Below, piece after piece: positions 24,826 through 36,581 of a DNA stretch of 64,000 bases (the first letter of the stretch is position 1; each line of letters opens with the position of its first letter). Source of the stretch: Cladobotryum mycophilum (Eukaryota; Ascomycota; Sordariomycetes; Hypocreales; Hypocreaceae); contig JAVFKD010000013.1 in NCBI GenBank assembly GCA_036429605.1, positions 372,001-436,000 of the forward strand, written 5' to 3'. The notes under the pieces are model-generated. The model saw nothing but the letters and a program-made list of their open reading frames with translations. It made no database searches and was not told the origin of the DNA. The position numbers were made by a program, and so were the translations under genes.

Positions 24826-25874
24826 TTACTCTTCTCCAACAGGATAGAGGTGGCTTCCGATCTCCTTGTTCATCCGGAACATATCCACCTTGGCCTGCTT
24901 GAAGACGGCATGCATCTTCTCGTCGCAAAGGATCTGGCGTTTGTCGGTGGGGTCCTGCAGGTCATTGGCCTTGATATGCTCCCATAGCTTCTTTACTACC
25001 TGGGGACGGGAGAGCTGTGTACATGTCAACAAACGGGCCATGGAATGGCATGTCAATGTCAATCTACTTACCTGGGTCTCACCGCAGAGCTCCGAAAGAG
25101 TGGGGCTAAGGATGAAGGGCTTCTGAAACCCTCCGCCAGCCTTGCGCTTGGGCACCCCAGAGTCACCACTCCCATCGACCTCGCTCTCATCCTCATCGCC
25201 ACCCTTCTTGGAGCTCTTCTTGCGGGGCGTCTTCTTCTTCTTGGCAAGTCTAGTCTTGTCACCACCGCCGCGTGTGGTGCGACTCCTCGCGAGGCTATTC
25301 TCCTGCGCCTGAAGCTGGGCAGCAAGCCGGGCGTCAGAATCTTCGATGGACGAGGATCGCTTAGCCTTCTTCTTGGCTGGCTCGGGTGAAGCAGAATGAT
25401 CGTCCGCCACGCCATTCTCGGAGCCGTTGGCAGCGGAGCGCTTGTTGCTGGACGGTTCGGGCACGGAGGAAGGAGGAACGTCTCCCTCGGCGCCGGAGAG
25501 GGCAGAGATGGCATCAAAGCGCTCTTCTATAAGCCTTTTGATAGCATCCTAGATGTACCTGTCAGCGAATACATCCAATGGAGATGCAGTCATATGATGC
25601 AACGATTCTTTTATGACTGCAAAAACAGCAGCATTGTGTTTGCCCACCTTTTGATCATCTAGGTCCTTGCCTCCAAGCTTTGACTGTAGGCCCTGCCGGA
25701 TCTTCTTGCGCGAAACGGTTGCAAGATCGGACGTGGCAAGGATGCCGTCGATGATTTCGGTGTAGTGCTCACGCTCCTCGGAGGAAACTGCAAGTACAGG
25801 CCATGTTAGTTATGCGCACATTCCAAGATTTGTAAAGCCAGGGCAAAAAAAAACAACATACGTGGGAGACTCAT
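24826..25874 (-). CDS. DEK_C and SWIB/MDM2 domain protein (Uaf30/Tri1-like)
   Basis: Four exons, 25874-25862, 25787-25648, 25548-25072 and 25014-24826, give 272 residues. The first exon codes only about four residues (MSLP), and its boundary fits a GTATGT donor. An N-terminal DEK_C-type helical domain (about residues 5-60: ERTEHYTEIIDG-like segment, VSRKKIRQGLQSKLG, AIKRLIEERFD) is followed by a lysine-rich region with nuclear localisation signals. A SWIB domain covers about 190-265 (KPFILSPTLSELCGE, LSRPQVVKKLWEHIKANDLQDP, ICDEKMHAVF-like segment). In yeast this architecture is found in Uaf30, a subunit of the RNA polymerase I upstream activating factor, and its paralogue Tri1. The role in rDNA transcription or chromatin is inferred from that family. 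Confidence 0.9.
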
Positions 25875-26198
25875 GTTGCCCGCTCCCGCAAACGGCGGCG
25901 CTCGAGAAGCTTTTTGCAGGGTGTGAGATATCCTTGGGGGGTGTGGGGATCAGGCAACGTCCCGCGCGCGCGCTTCACAAAAAAGCAGCAGGAAGCTTGG
26001 ATGAAGATCGGCCGATGGGTTGATAAGCGTAAAAGAAGGTGTAAGGCCGACGGCGATGGAGGATGGAAGCGCGCACCAGGTCTGCGACCTAGAGCATAGC
26101 CCGCGCGATGCACAAGGCTGAGAAGGGCGAGGACCCAACGTATGGTTGGTTGCTTGTTGAAAGAACCAAGAGGGACGGACGGACGGAATCAGGTTAGA

Positions 26199-26217
26199 TA
26201 GGTAGGTAGGTAGGTAT
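26199..26217. repeat. TAGG tetranucleotide array
   Basis: A short perfect TAGG array upstream of the SWIB gene. The reverse complement of this array occurs at 27311-27330, so the two arrays bracket most of the gene-free interval. Confidence 0.9.
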
Positions 26218-26308
26218 GGTATGGTGGCAGCCTCGTTGCCCTGTGCCCTGTGTGCAGAATTGGCCTCGCGATGCGGGCGTATGGGTATGTGTCTGTGTCT
26301 GGATGCCT

Positions 26309-26336
26309 GTGTCTGCGTCTGCGTCTGCGTCTGCGT
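26309..26336. repeat. GTCTGC hexamer repeat
   Basis: About four tandem copies of a GTCTGC unit, preceded by diverged GTGTCT copies, in non-coding DNA. Confidence 0.85.
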
Positions 26337-27310
26337 TCCGTGTATGTATGTGTACAGAGGAGTCAAAGTCGTTTGTTTGTGTTCAACTCAGGCGAGGCGA
26401 GGCGGGCTCTCGGTTCGGTGCGGTGACGCTTGGCCGTGCGACGGATAAAGGTGGATCACGAGGGTCGTGGGTCGTTGCTTGTTAGTGGATGCACTGGAGA
26501 GTTCCAGGCAAGGGAGAGGGAAATGATTGGTCACGTCGCCCCAATTGCAGCAGAACACCCTTAGCAGCCCACTAAAAGCCTGCTGGCGTCCACTGTACCT
26601 GAGCGCTGTAACTGTGGTCGCTTGTACCTGAGCGAGCGAGATCCAATGCAGCCGCCCTTGGAACTGGAGCGTCCAATGTAGGGCTCCGTATGTAGGTATG
26701 TATGTAGCAGCCCAGTAACTAGTGCCGCGCCTTGCTGATGCTTGCTGCTACCGTCTGGAGCTGTCTGGAGCTGTAGCTGTAGCTGTTGCTGCCACCGACC
26801 TGCGTCTGATGCACAGAAGAGGAAGAGAACGAAGATGAGAAGATGACAAAAGGGAGAATAAAGAGAAGAAGAAGAAGAAGAAGAAAGGGAGATGACAGCT
26901 ACTGAACAAAAACAGAAGCAGATATATTCCCAACGTTTGCTCAACCTCGATCCTCCAAAGCGTCCGTCGGAACCTTGATTGGACCAAAGTTTGTTTGCTC
27001 AAAAAAAAAGAAAAAACTCAATCTATCTTTTCGTCAAATGTCCAATGATCGTCTTTGGTTGAGCAAGAGTTGGAATAGCATGGAAGCCCCAGGAGGAGGA
27101 ACAAAAGTCACAAGGCCCGGGAGAGATACGGAGTTTGGAGGGACGACGAGGGAGAGGGAAGTGAAGGAGGGGGGACAGGGCACAGGTGTGGTTGGTGAAT
27201 GTATGTCATAAGTGGCGGTGCGTGCCAATTGCTTGCTTGATTGTGGCTGAGCTGCGTCAAACATGTCTTGTATGCTGCATCGCATCACTCCTTGAACCCT
27301 ACTTAGTACT

Positions 27311-27330
27311 TACCTACCTACCTACCTACC
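27311..27330. repeat. TACC tetranucleotide array
   Basis: Five tandem TACC units just beyond the stop codon of the DUF3445 gene, in inverse orientation to the array at 26199. Confidence 0.9.
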
Positions 27331-27361
27331 AAGGTAGTACGCAACATCAAACCAAAAATGC

Positions 27362-28769
27362 CTATGAACGGAGATATTCGCACACACGCTCTCCCCAATA
27401 ATGACTCCCCTTATACTTCCACATACCAGGCGCATTCCCCGTCGTCAAACCCTGAATCGCATCCGCAACCTGAGGCCCCAGCCCTTCCTCCTTGAGCTGA
27501 CTTATAGGGTAGAAGTATGTCTTGAAGGAGAAGAGGATGGCCTTTGTCTCGGGCAGTCGACTGAGCGTTTGGAGCTCATGGCGTACATGTACCTACATGA
27601 GGCGGATTAGCATTGATTTGATCTTTTGGGTATCACCGCCGGTACGATGGTGATGTTTGGTGTCCGGCAGTGTTTACACCCTTTATCCGTTGCAAATAAA
27701 CTCACCTTGCTAACATCCACCTCATCCGGACTCATCTCTTCGTCCCCAGTATTAAACAACTCGGAATGCATCTGAATCGTCCACTTTATCTCTCGTCAGC
27801 TCACTTTAAACCAATTATTATATAGAGAGACGAAAAAAAGAAGAAAAAGAAGAAGAAGAAGAAGAGAAAGGAAAAAAAACTCACATTCATACGCTTCACA
27901 TTCTTCCCCACCTCCAGCTTCGAAAAGAACCTCTCCATACTAGGCCCAATCTTGTCGTACGACGGCACCGGCGCATGGATCTCGGAGAGGAGCTTGTTAA
28001 ACTTGCTCGCGGGGTCGAAGCCGGAGGGGAAACAGCACATGAAAGCCACACACCGGTGGCCCTTTTCTTCCTCGAGGAGGAGGAACATGTCCTCTTCGAC
28101 CGTCTCGCCGAGAGCCCGCAGCGCGGCGGCCGGGTCCTCGGGAGGGGTGGTGGGGTGCGATGTGCCGGTGACTAGGTTTTCAAAGTGCTGGCCCGAGAGC
28201 TTGAACATGCTTGGGTATCTTGCGGGGAGATACTCTTGCAGCAGGTAGGTGTAGAGCTCGCGGACTGGGCCTGTGCCCTCGGGGAGGCATGCGTGCACGC
28301 CGCTGCCTTGCTGGGAGATGAGGCTGCGGCGGAGGGTCACTCTGTCGAGGTAATCCATGTCGATTGTGATGAGGTTTGAAGGACTATCGGCTCGAAGGCC
28401 TGGCTGCGTCAGTGGAACTTTCTTGGAGAGGAGCGGGAACATTCTTACCCATTGAGATGTAGTACGTCGGCTTAAAGGGCCTGTACTTGACGGGCTCCGT
28501 CGTCTTCCAGTCAAAGTCTACCAGCGGCTCAATCACCAGAGGCTTTGCTTTTGTCTCGAGTCTGCCAGACTTGGAGTTGCCATCGACGACATGGTATCTC
28601 GACTGATTCAGGGTCAGAGGCAGCCTTCCAACTGTGAATCTGTGCCCCCGAGAGGGGAACGAATATTTACCCTGAAATAGAATATGCCTAGCAGAGCTAC
28701 GAGCACCCCGAGGGCCATCAACGGCGCCGGTGTGATGCCTTTTGTGGCGATGCTGTTTAGCTTGTCCAT
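27362..28769 (-). CDS. DUF3445 (heme-dependent oxidative N-demethylase-like) protein with N-terminal anchor
   Basis: Five exons: 28769-28671, 28602-28449, 28399-27885, 27783-27706 and 27592-27362, giving 358 residues. Most introns have GTGAGT or GTAAGA-type donors; the first (GTAAAT, acceptor ATCAG) is the least certain. The N-terminus has a hydrophobic segment (about residues 13-32, APLMALGVLVALLGIFYF) that suggests a signal anchor. The DUF3445 signature follows: RPFKPTYYISMGLR across a splice site, NLITIDMDYLDRVTLRR, LLQEYLPARYPSMF, EEDMFLLLEEE, CCFPSGFDPASKFNK, IHAPVPSYDKIGPSMERFF and near the end RHELQTLSRLPETKAILFSFKTY. Bacterial relatives are heme-dependent oxidative N-demethylases; in fungi the substrate is unknown. 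Family assignment is strong, function is not. Confidence 0.87.
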
Positions 28770-29918
28770 GGCTAACCGTCTTGTTCAGTAGCCTATCCGT
28801 AACATTCCCATCTAGTAAAGCAAAAGAAAAAACTACTTCATTTAAAGGAACTCGTTTATTCAAATCCGGCCCTCATCCCCTATTTATACTCCTACACACT
28901 AGACAACCACCACCTTTTCACCCCCTCTCCGTCGTGACTCAACACCATTTGTTGACCAAACCTAAACCAACCCAACACAAGTCTATTTCTTATCACGGGC
29001 TCTCTCTACCTAAAAAACTAACCGGCGTTGAATCGGCGCCCTCCGAAAGGGCGTTACTCGCTTTTCGTCTCCGCTTCTTCCCTCCGCATCTCGCTTCTCT
29101 TCTCCACAGCCGGCTATCCAAGGGCGGGAACCCGTATCGGGGAAACACACCCACCCGCGCATCAAAACCTGTTACGTACTTTGTTTTGGTCCGTCGAGAC
29201 GATACAAAAGTAGTGATGAAACGGAGATATGGCTTACTGGATTTGTACGTAATATTCAACAAGGCTTTTATTTTAGCTTCCGTGTCTTTATTTTGATCGG
29301 TTGCCGTATTGGGATGTCATTAGTTGGTGATGATTTGTATGCGGGGAAGGGATAAGCACCACAATACTCGAGGCGTGGTATCACTTCTCTCTCTCTCCCT
29401 CTCTCTCCCTCTCTCTCAAATTTTCTTTCTTTCTTTTTCTTCATCTCTCTTGGTTTTCCTTCTATTTCTGTTGTTTCTATTAATTTCTGGTGTGTATTTC
29501 TATTCCTCTTATATCTCCACCTTTCTCTCCTTTCTCTGTTTCTCCCCTTTCGTTTCTCTCCTACTTCTCCCATCCTTCCACCCACTTTGTTCATCATCTA
29601 CACCACAGCCGAAGAAATCAGCAAATAAATCTCCACCATATTCTCAACATCAACTTCTTTCATCCGCGTAGAATCCTGTTTGAACCCCCTTTAACTATAT
29701 ATAGGCTTGCTGTAGTTCTTCTTGGGTTGACAGTCAGTTAACCAACGTCTCGACTTTTCCATTTCCATCCCCGATTATAATCACCCTGACAATCATCAAA
29801 TCAGGTCCAAAACAGAGAACGCTTGCTATTAATCTATCCAATCCCTATTACTCGGTTCATCTCACATGATATCATAAGGGTATCTATCTCCCATCCCATC
29901 CCATCCTATCCCATTTCC
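28770..29918. other. gene-free interval between DUF3445 and GT31 genes
   Basis: Promoter side of the DUF3445 gene and 3' side of the GT31 gene. A strongly C/T-rich segment (about 29380-29600) includes several CTCTCT runs. No coding sequence was recognised. Confidence 0.6.
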
Positions 29919-31373
29919 TCACCGCTCCCACCAAACCTCCACCACCTCATCCATCATCTCTCCCCCATCCCCTGTTGCTTTACAAACATATATCTGCCGT
30001 AGATTTTCGCCCACCCGCTCAGAGCCAACCAATACATAACTCTTCTTCCTCCCATCCTCCGTCTTATCCCTCAACGGACCCAGCGTCGCCTCAAACGCAT
30101 CGGCTCTGTCCCACGTCCCCTCTGTGCGCTTCAGCTCGTCGTGTGAGATGCCGTCCTCGAACACGGCGATGCTGTATCCGTTGGTAAAGACCGTGTCGGG
30201 TCCGAATCGCCATCGCTGGAGGAAGCAGCCCCCGCAGAAATCGACCACCTTGGCCATCCTGTCCACCGGGGCCTGATGCCACGACTTCCAGTGGTGCAGA
30301 CTCAGCGGGAACCGCCCCGACTCGTAGAACCCGCCGAGGTCGCCTGCCATGTCAAACTGGTGTAGCCCAGACATGGCGGTCAGCTCCGTATCCGTTTTGT
30401 TGTATATACAGTTCCCAAGCAGTCCATCTCCTTCCCTGACGGTAATCTCCTCCAGACATTCTTCAATCTTGGGCTCTAGCTGCTTCACCAGCGGCATGCT
30501 CATAAAGATGCCCGCCCCACCGAAAGCCATGAAACCGTGGAAATCGACAGCAGCTTTATCCTCGGAGAGCCCGCCGATGTAAACGGGAGCATCTGAATCA
30601 TGCTCGTCAAGCAGCTTGGCGATCGAGTACGGAGAGGGAAAGAATGTGTCGTCGTCTATAATAGCGACCCATTGCGTATTCGGCGTCGCATGCTGAACCA
30701 GGTCTCGAACTATCGTAAAGTGCTGCTCCTTGACGTCGAACGTACTATTCCACGGCCTGACGGCAACCAAGTTCATATCATGGCTCTTGTACTGATTCGT
30801 CAAGGACTCTAATTTCCTGTTCGTAATGCCATGATCGATAATGACGGCGAGAAGCTGTCCGCCCGAATTGGCAAGCCAATGACTGAACTGAGGGATGGAG
30901 TCCTGGAGACGCTCGTACGTAGTGGCAACACCAAAGATGGTGTCTGAGAGGTCAGCCTTTGGGAACGGTGGAGGGACGTCGAGCGAGATGGGTTGACAAG
31001 GTTGATCCTCAAACAAGTCCTCTTGACATCCCTTGCCGAGGTGTATCACACTGCCGGAACCCAAGAGGCTGGCTCCAACATCCGATACAACCTTTCGATC
31101 GACGGTGCTATCCTGCACACCACGGAAACACCGTTTCTGGTAGACAATGCTGCGAGTCAAATTGTACTCTTTCCGCCTCAAGTAGTCAACCTCACACGGC
31201 TCATCATACCCGAGGTATCTATCCGACTGCTGGGCCAAGCGGAGCACGTACTTTGCTCGACTCTCCGTGTCGTCAAAGGCGGCAAATGTGTAGAGCAAGA
31301 GGATGGTGATGCAAAAAGCGAGTATCACACCTTTGCGGCGGGGAGGCGAGGGGTATTGGGGTAGTTTCAACAT
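29919..31373 (-). CDS. Fringe-like glycosyltransferase, GT31 type
   Basis: A single exon of 484 residues. It has type II membrane topology: a short basic N-terminus, a hydrophobic anchor at about residues 15-33 (GVILAFCITILLLYTFAAF) and then a luminal domain. The catalytic region shows FGVATTYERLQDSIPQFSHWL, then WVAIIDDDTFF with the DDD metal-binding motif at about residues 240-242, then PVYIGGLSEDK and HGFMAFGGAGIFMS, as in Fringe and related GT31 enzymes that add sugars from UDP-donors in the Golgi. Cysteines are plentiful, as expected for a luminal domain. The fungal acceptor is unknown. Normal length, and it looks intact. Confidence 0.87.
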   Translation of the reverse strand: MLKLPQYPSPPRRKGVILAFCITILLLYTFAAFDDTESRAKYVLRLAQQSDRYLGYDEPCEVDYLRRKEYNLTRSIVYQKRCFRGVQDSTVDRKVVSDVGASLLGSGSVIHLGKGCQEDLFEDQPCQPISLDVPPPFPKADLSDTIFGVATTYERLQDSIPQFSHWLANSGGQLLAVIIDHGITNRKLESLTNQYKSHDMNLVAVRPWNSTFDVKEQHFTIVRDLVQHATPNTQWVAIIDDDTFFPSPYSIAKLLDEHDSDAPVYIGGLSEDKAAVDFHGFMAFGGAGIFMSMPLVKQLEPKIEECLEEITVREGDGLLGNCIYNKTDTELTAMSGLHQFDMAGDLGGFYESGRFPLSLHHWKSWHQAPVDRMAKVVDFCGGCFLQRWRFGPDTVFTNGYSIAVFEDGISHDELKRTEGTWDRADAFEATLGPLRDKTEDGRKKSYVLVGSERVGENLRQIYVCKATGDGGEMMDEVVEVWWER

Positions 31374-32658
31374 GATTTGTTTTTATAAAGACATCCTCCC
31401 TCCCATATCTCAAAGTATGATTCTGAAGGATAGAAAGGGCAGTAAAAAAAAGAATGATAAAATAGACGTAGATGTACTTGTAGATGAAGTGAAAGGTATT
31501 GGATATTCATGTACCAACATGCACTGAATGTAAAACCAATTATGCAAAGAATAGTAGAAAAGACGCCACAAAAGAAGAGAAAAGAAAAGCAAGAACACAA
31601 TCAAGAACCTCAATCCAGGGCCTAAGAAAAAGGGGGGATTGCAGTCCCCTTGGCAGGTCGCTGACTACGACTTGGCACAACCTCTTCTAACACTCTTAAG
31701 ACGCTCACTGCATGACAAAACTGTAACTTTACCTCAATGCATCACTCTCTCACACACGCACGACCCCCAATATCCATCCCAATACGGTACATGATCTACC
31801 TCTCCAAGGTCGACTAATCAGAGATTGGGGCATGGCGTGTGCGTACGTAGCCCCTGGCGATCTTGCAACACACTCATCCAAACTAGAGAAGAAGCTTGGA
31901 CATGCCTCAATCAAACCCGTTTATACTTGTGTTGCCTACTAGATAGACTAGAAAGTAATACAAAGTAACACCTCCCCTTTCTCTCTCTCTTTCTCTCTCA
32001 TCTCCCTGTTATAAAAGAAGATTATCTAGTATGTACGAGTACGCGCAATCATCCTACAATCATCATCCTGCAGAACAAGAAAAGACGCAAGCTTCATCTA
32101 TTTTAAATGAGACAAATAAATCGCTCCAATGGGTAATCAGAGCTATTTGTTTTTGCCCTGTCAATTCTTGACATAGGGCGCGCACCCCCTCGTGTTGATT
32201 ACGCGCGTACAAGAAAGCCCCCAAAGCTCCAGCGCTAGCTGCATGGGAATTAAAGATGCTGCTGCTGTTGGCTGCTGCTGCTACTCTACCCGGATAAATT
32301 TGATGCAGTTTGTCTAAGCGAGGGTCATGAGTCGGGTGCAGCATCACATCACATTATCCGTGCATCTTTTGCTGTAGTCTAATAGCTTCAATGTACAAGC
32401 ATTCAGATGCTGATTCTACAAGTGCTACCAGAATATCTGTACGTACGTACGTACGTTGATAAACCTTGATCCTTGCATAGGGGCACAAATAGCTTCACAA
32501 GCTTGGGTAGCCTGGACAGCCTGAACTCCCATGCCAACTCTATCAAAACTTCACTCATCAAAAGTTTGTCAAAGCCATCATCACAATCAAATAAACAAGC
32601 CCATCGCCATTTTTCATCCTAATATCAATCCTTTTTTAACCGTCCAAACGCCATCCAT
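31374..32658. other. gene-free interval upstream of GT31 and downstream of NatB subunit
   Basis: AT-rich with CT runs (about 31975-32000), a GCTGCT stretch (about 32255-32285) and a self-complementary GTAC repeat (32439-32456). A 94-codon minus-strand frame at 32063-32347 matches nothing I know and is not called. Confidence 0.6.
32439..32456. repeat. GTAC tetranucleotide repeat (self-complementary)
   Basis: A perfect run of GTAC units. Because the unit is its own reverse complement, the whole run is a palindrome. It is non-coding, about 200 bp downstream of the NatB subunit gene. Confidence 0.9.
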
Positions 32659-35600
32659 CTACCATTTAACCTGGCCCCATCCCTTCACATTCGCCTGCCA
32701 ACTCTCCACCACCTCCGAAATCAACCCCAGCGTCAGCACGCTCACAACTTCATCATCCCCATCCTCTTTCGCATCCAATATCCACCGCTTCAGATTCGCA
32801 TCAAAGTCTCTAGACACCACCTCACCCTTCAGCCGGGTTATCAGCCCTTGGCCATCCTTGATAGCCAAGTCCGCCGCTGCTTGTAGTCCCTTGATTTGTG
32901 TAACCAGCTCCTTGGGTAGACAGCTCTTCCCCGAGCGATCGCGCTCTCTTTCTCGCTCGTTGAATCCCAGTAGCCATTGTGCCGACGACTTGGCCGCAAC
33001 CGCCATGTCGCGAAGCAAGGAAACGTTGTGCATGGATCCCAGCAAGGCAACCGTATGCTCTATACCAGACTTTTGACCCGACACCTTGGCCTGCAGAGTT
33101 TCCAACGCCGCCTTCACAGCGTCCATCAACTGATCCAGGCCTGGCAGAGGGGCAGATCGATCGATCCCGACGCACAATGTAATAAGCGTACTAAGTAAGC
33201 TGAGGGCCTCAAAGTATACCAGTTCCGACGATGTAAACTCGCCGTCCGGGCCGACAAGGAAATTAGCAAAGGAATTGCTCAGCCTGCTCATCATCTCGAT
33301 CACAAAAATCTGCTCTGCGTCCGAGCTAGCTGAAACCTTGTAGATGGGAGGCGGCTTGTATGATAGCAAGTCGTGGAAGGTTTCCGAGAGCAGTGACAAG
33401 TGACTGCGACGGTTCTACTCATTGTCAGATGCCATCAATCAATACCAAAGGCATATTACATACCGAAAGATCCGGGCCTAGTCCAAGACGCAGATGCAAT
33501 GCCTGACTTGTTGCGCTACCCCAGGATGGAAAAGAGCCGTAGTCGACCACTTGTACGAGACTCACATCATCGTTTACCTCATCTTCAACATGTTAGCTTC
33601 CTCTGTATGAGCAAGTAGGCCACTTACAATATCTCGGGTCACTCATGAAATCACCCGACAACCCCAAAAGTCTCTCCGCTCTTCTCCCCTCCGTCAAGCT
33701 CATGACTCTCGTGCTGCTCGCGCGAAGATTCTCAATATAGTGCGGTATTCCCATCACGCTACTATAACTCCCCGCCTCAAACGAGTCGACAAGTCGTCGT
33801 GGCATCTTTAGCTTGAGAGACGCATTGTAGTGCGATTTAAGCAGTCCTATCAGATATGACCCCCAATCGTCAGTTGGAGACAGTAGCGAAGGAGAAACAC
33901 TTGATAGTCTGTCGTAGAATATGGGAGCTAGAGAGTCCACGATGGTGCGCTTGACGCCAACGGCCTCCCAAATTTCGCTCGCGCGGTACACCGAGCCAAG
34001 GAAGAGGTGAAGCTGCACTAAAATGAGAGAGATCTGGCCATGCGTAGGGTTTTTAGTAAGCTGGTCTTCAAGGAGGAGAACCGCGCGAAGTAAATGGCGC
34101 CTGGCTGACGGAGACACATCTCCATATTGTTGAGAGCCGAATGCCTGATTCAGACTGCAAAACGAAATCAGAATCCCAAGCTCCGGTACGATTTCAGTCG
34201 CAATCGCAGAGCCCTCGGAGCTCTTGTGGCTACTATAGCTCTCCACCGCGGCTTTGGATAGCCGAGAAAGGCATGCCCGGCATATCGATGCATCGACCTT
34301 GGACTCGCAAACTGCGCATCGAGGCCCAGGTTCGCTTTGTATGTTTGTGGACTTTAGTCTTCGAGTTAGGGTAAAATATTTCGTCTTGAGCGACAAAAGA
34401 TTTATCCTAGCTGTGTTGACGTCGTTTGCGTCTCCGCTCGAAAGTTGGGGCAGATGCTCAAACGCAAGATATTTTAACCCACCCACGTCCAGTCTCTCGA
34501 GGAAGCCCTTGACATCGTTGAAGCATGCTGCGCTTGTTGATTGATCCTTGATGTAGTAGATGAGTTCTCTTAGACGCAGTGATGTTGGCTGACCATCAAT
34601 CGCGTCCTCCTCGTCACTAGGACCTAACTCAAACGCCGCTGAAACCCGGGCCAACAAAATGTTGCGTCTATACATTGGCCGCATATTTTTTGACGCAAGT
34701 AGTTTTGCAAGTAACTCCCGGACATCTTCTGTAGCTCTATGGTGTATTAGTACCTATCACTTAATTCAGGGGGGGACGCAATTCACTTTTGATCAGCATC
34801 TTTCAAGTGGCTCGCCGCGGAAATGAAATGCTTCCAGATAAGAAAGTCAGACGCCAGCAAAGTAGGCTGACCCTCCCCATCAGTCTCTGACAAGCATTCC
34901 TTGCAGAGTGTAAACACAATCGCCCAGTTGCCGTCCCGGCTGTACTTTGCAACCGCACGCTGGAGCACTTCCTTGCGACCTCTGCGGAACTGAGACACTG
35001 GCGAAAACACGGAGCTAGATATCAGCTTTCCAAAGTCGTCTGCCGTTCCGTGGGACTCGACAACGTCGTATAGGAGGAGTATCTCCTCTTCCGTCTGGAC
35101 TCTCCTAGCCGGCGCTTTTGGTCCATCCTGTGAAGATTCTGCCTGGCAAGAGGGATGTTAGAGTTTGCATTGGGGTCGTGTATATGGAATGAAGTACCTG
35201 TTCCGTAGCTTGTGCCGCTCGTTCAATCTGCTTCTGAGCCAGGGTCCCGTATAGCTTCTTCTTCTCCGGTGGTGACTGAGAGCTTAGCTACGAGCAGGTT
35301 AGCAGATGACCCCGTGCCGCCATCATCAGACCTACAGAAAGCATGTGCGTAATGACAATGTTCCAGAACAAAAAGTCCCTCTCTCCAGGAAACGATCTAT
35401 CCACAATAGCCGCAATCTGCCCCCTCCCAAGTTAGCCCCCAATTCCCCCAAATGCCAAAGAGGAGGCAGCCATACCTGCTGAGCGCTGACCAAATCCCAA
35501 TGAAGCAAACAAGACTCCAAACACCTCGTCACGCCGTTCTTGTCCTTTGGCGAGGCCTTTGCAGCCCTCACTCTCAACGGCCCAATCGTCTGCGGGAAGT

Positions 35601-36001
35601 CATCCTCGTGGAGCAGGTTCTGCGTGGCCCATTCCAGCAGGTCAATCGCGTCCACGTCCTTTACCACGGTGCCGTCCTTGACGTACTGCCAGACGACGGC
35701 CACGGCGGCGAACTTGGCCGTGGGGTCATCAAGCTGACTCTCTGCGCAGACCTTGACTACCTAGAAACTCATGATTAGTTTTTTTCTCTTTCTCTTTTTT
35801 CTTTCTTTTCTCTCTCTTTCAAGGTCTCAGATTCGGCATTGTTGAAAATGAAATTGAGATACTCACTTCGTAGTACTGGTCATTCAGCGTCTTGGCTCGC
35901 TTCTCAGCCAAGCGAATGGCAACCGGCCAGTTACCATCCGAAAAAGCGTTTTGAAGCTGCAGATCGACCCCATTCTTGAGGCGAGGCCCTTGTCGATTCA
36001 T
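32659..36001 (-). CDS. MDM20: NatB N-terminal acetyltransferase auxiliary subunit (Mdm20/Naa25)
   Basis: The non-catalytic, ribosome-anchoring subunit of NatB, which with Nat3/Naa20 acetylates nascent chains starting Met-Asp/Glu/Asn/Gln. Eight exons: 36001-35867, 35760-35476, 35416-35336, 35287-35198, 35142-34787, 34736-33628, 33582-33464 and 33414-32659. All phases agree and give 976 residues, the usual size. The N-terminus (MNRQGPRLKNGVDLQLQNAF then GNWPVAIRLAEKRAKTLNDQYY) is a typical TPR-like start. Helical-repeat sequence continues (CLESCLLHWDLVSAQQ, ERDFLFWNIVITHML, LRELIYYIKDQ). The family-typical QAFGSQQYGDVSP and LILVQLHLFLGSVYRASEIWEAVGVKRTIVDSL lie in the middle. Introns have standard donors (GTGAGT, GTATGG, GTAGGT, GTACTT, GTGAAT, GTAAGT, GTATGT). 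COX23 lies upstream on the same strand. Confidence 0.95.
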
Positions 36002-36581
36002 CGGATGTGTTTTTTTCCCCTACTTTAAGAAAACACCCTCTCTTTTTTTCCTCTTCACAAGGTATTTGAATCTTGTCTCTGGCTCCGGAGGGGAGAGCTC
36101 GTTCGGATTGGTTTAAGGCTCTGGAGGGGTCAAAGTCGAGATGTGGGTAGGAGGAACAAGGCTGTTGCGTAACCCCACTATCTGTGGCTGATGTGGTGGC
36201 GCAACATGGCAAGGCTGCGACGATGAGCTTAATCAATTTGGTCATGGGAGAAGCTCTTTTGGCATCTCAAAGTGCGTGACTTGAGCAGCTTAAGAGTAGC
36301 GATGATTCTCCATTAATAGGCTTTACAGTGGGTGAGTATGGATGAACCTTCTACAAGGCCCCTCGACCAAAGTTGCCAAGTCCAACAGTGGTCCCTCCAA
36401 GCTCATACAGTTCTCAATGCCTCGCCAAAACTCGTACATATTCCACAACCATTTTGCTTCTTCTTATTATACAATAGTCCTTTTCTCAAGCACCGCCGTT
36501 CCCAGAGTCGAGTGGTCCCGCTATACCCCGACCCAAACGTCTAAAACATGTCGTTTCGCATCACGACTCCCTCCTCATTCC
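36002..36581. other. promoter region of the NatB subunit gene
   Basis: 580 bp between the NatB start codon and the COX23 stop codon, on the same strand. It should hold the NatB promoter and the COX23 3' UTR. Nothing distinct was recognised. Confidence 0.6.

Larger units (their letters stand above)
25875..27361. other. 1.5-kb gene-free, repeat-rich interval
   Basis: Lies between two minus-strand genes. It contains a TAGG tetranucleotide array (26199-26217), GTCTGC hexamers (about 26309-26336), a GAA run (about 26865-26885) and an inverse-orientation TACC array (27311-27330). No coding sequence or RNA gene was recognised. It must include the SWIB gene promoter and the 3' flank of the DUF3445 gene. 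Confidence 0.6.

Noticed and set aside
28384..28863. 159-codon frame as an alternative N-terminus of the DUF3445 gene
   Set aside because: Its first part is in a different frame from the hydrophobic exon and looks non-coding. Splicing at 28670/28602 gives a better protein.
32063..32347. 94-codon minus-strand open frame
   Set aside because: Ala/Ser-rich from a GCT repeat, with no family match and isolated. Not supported as a gene.
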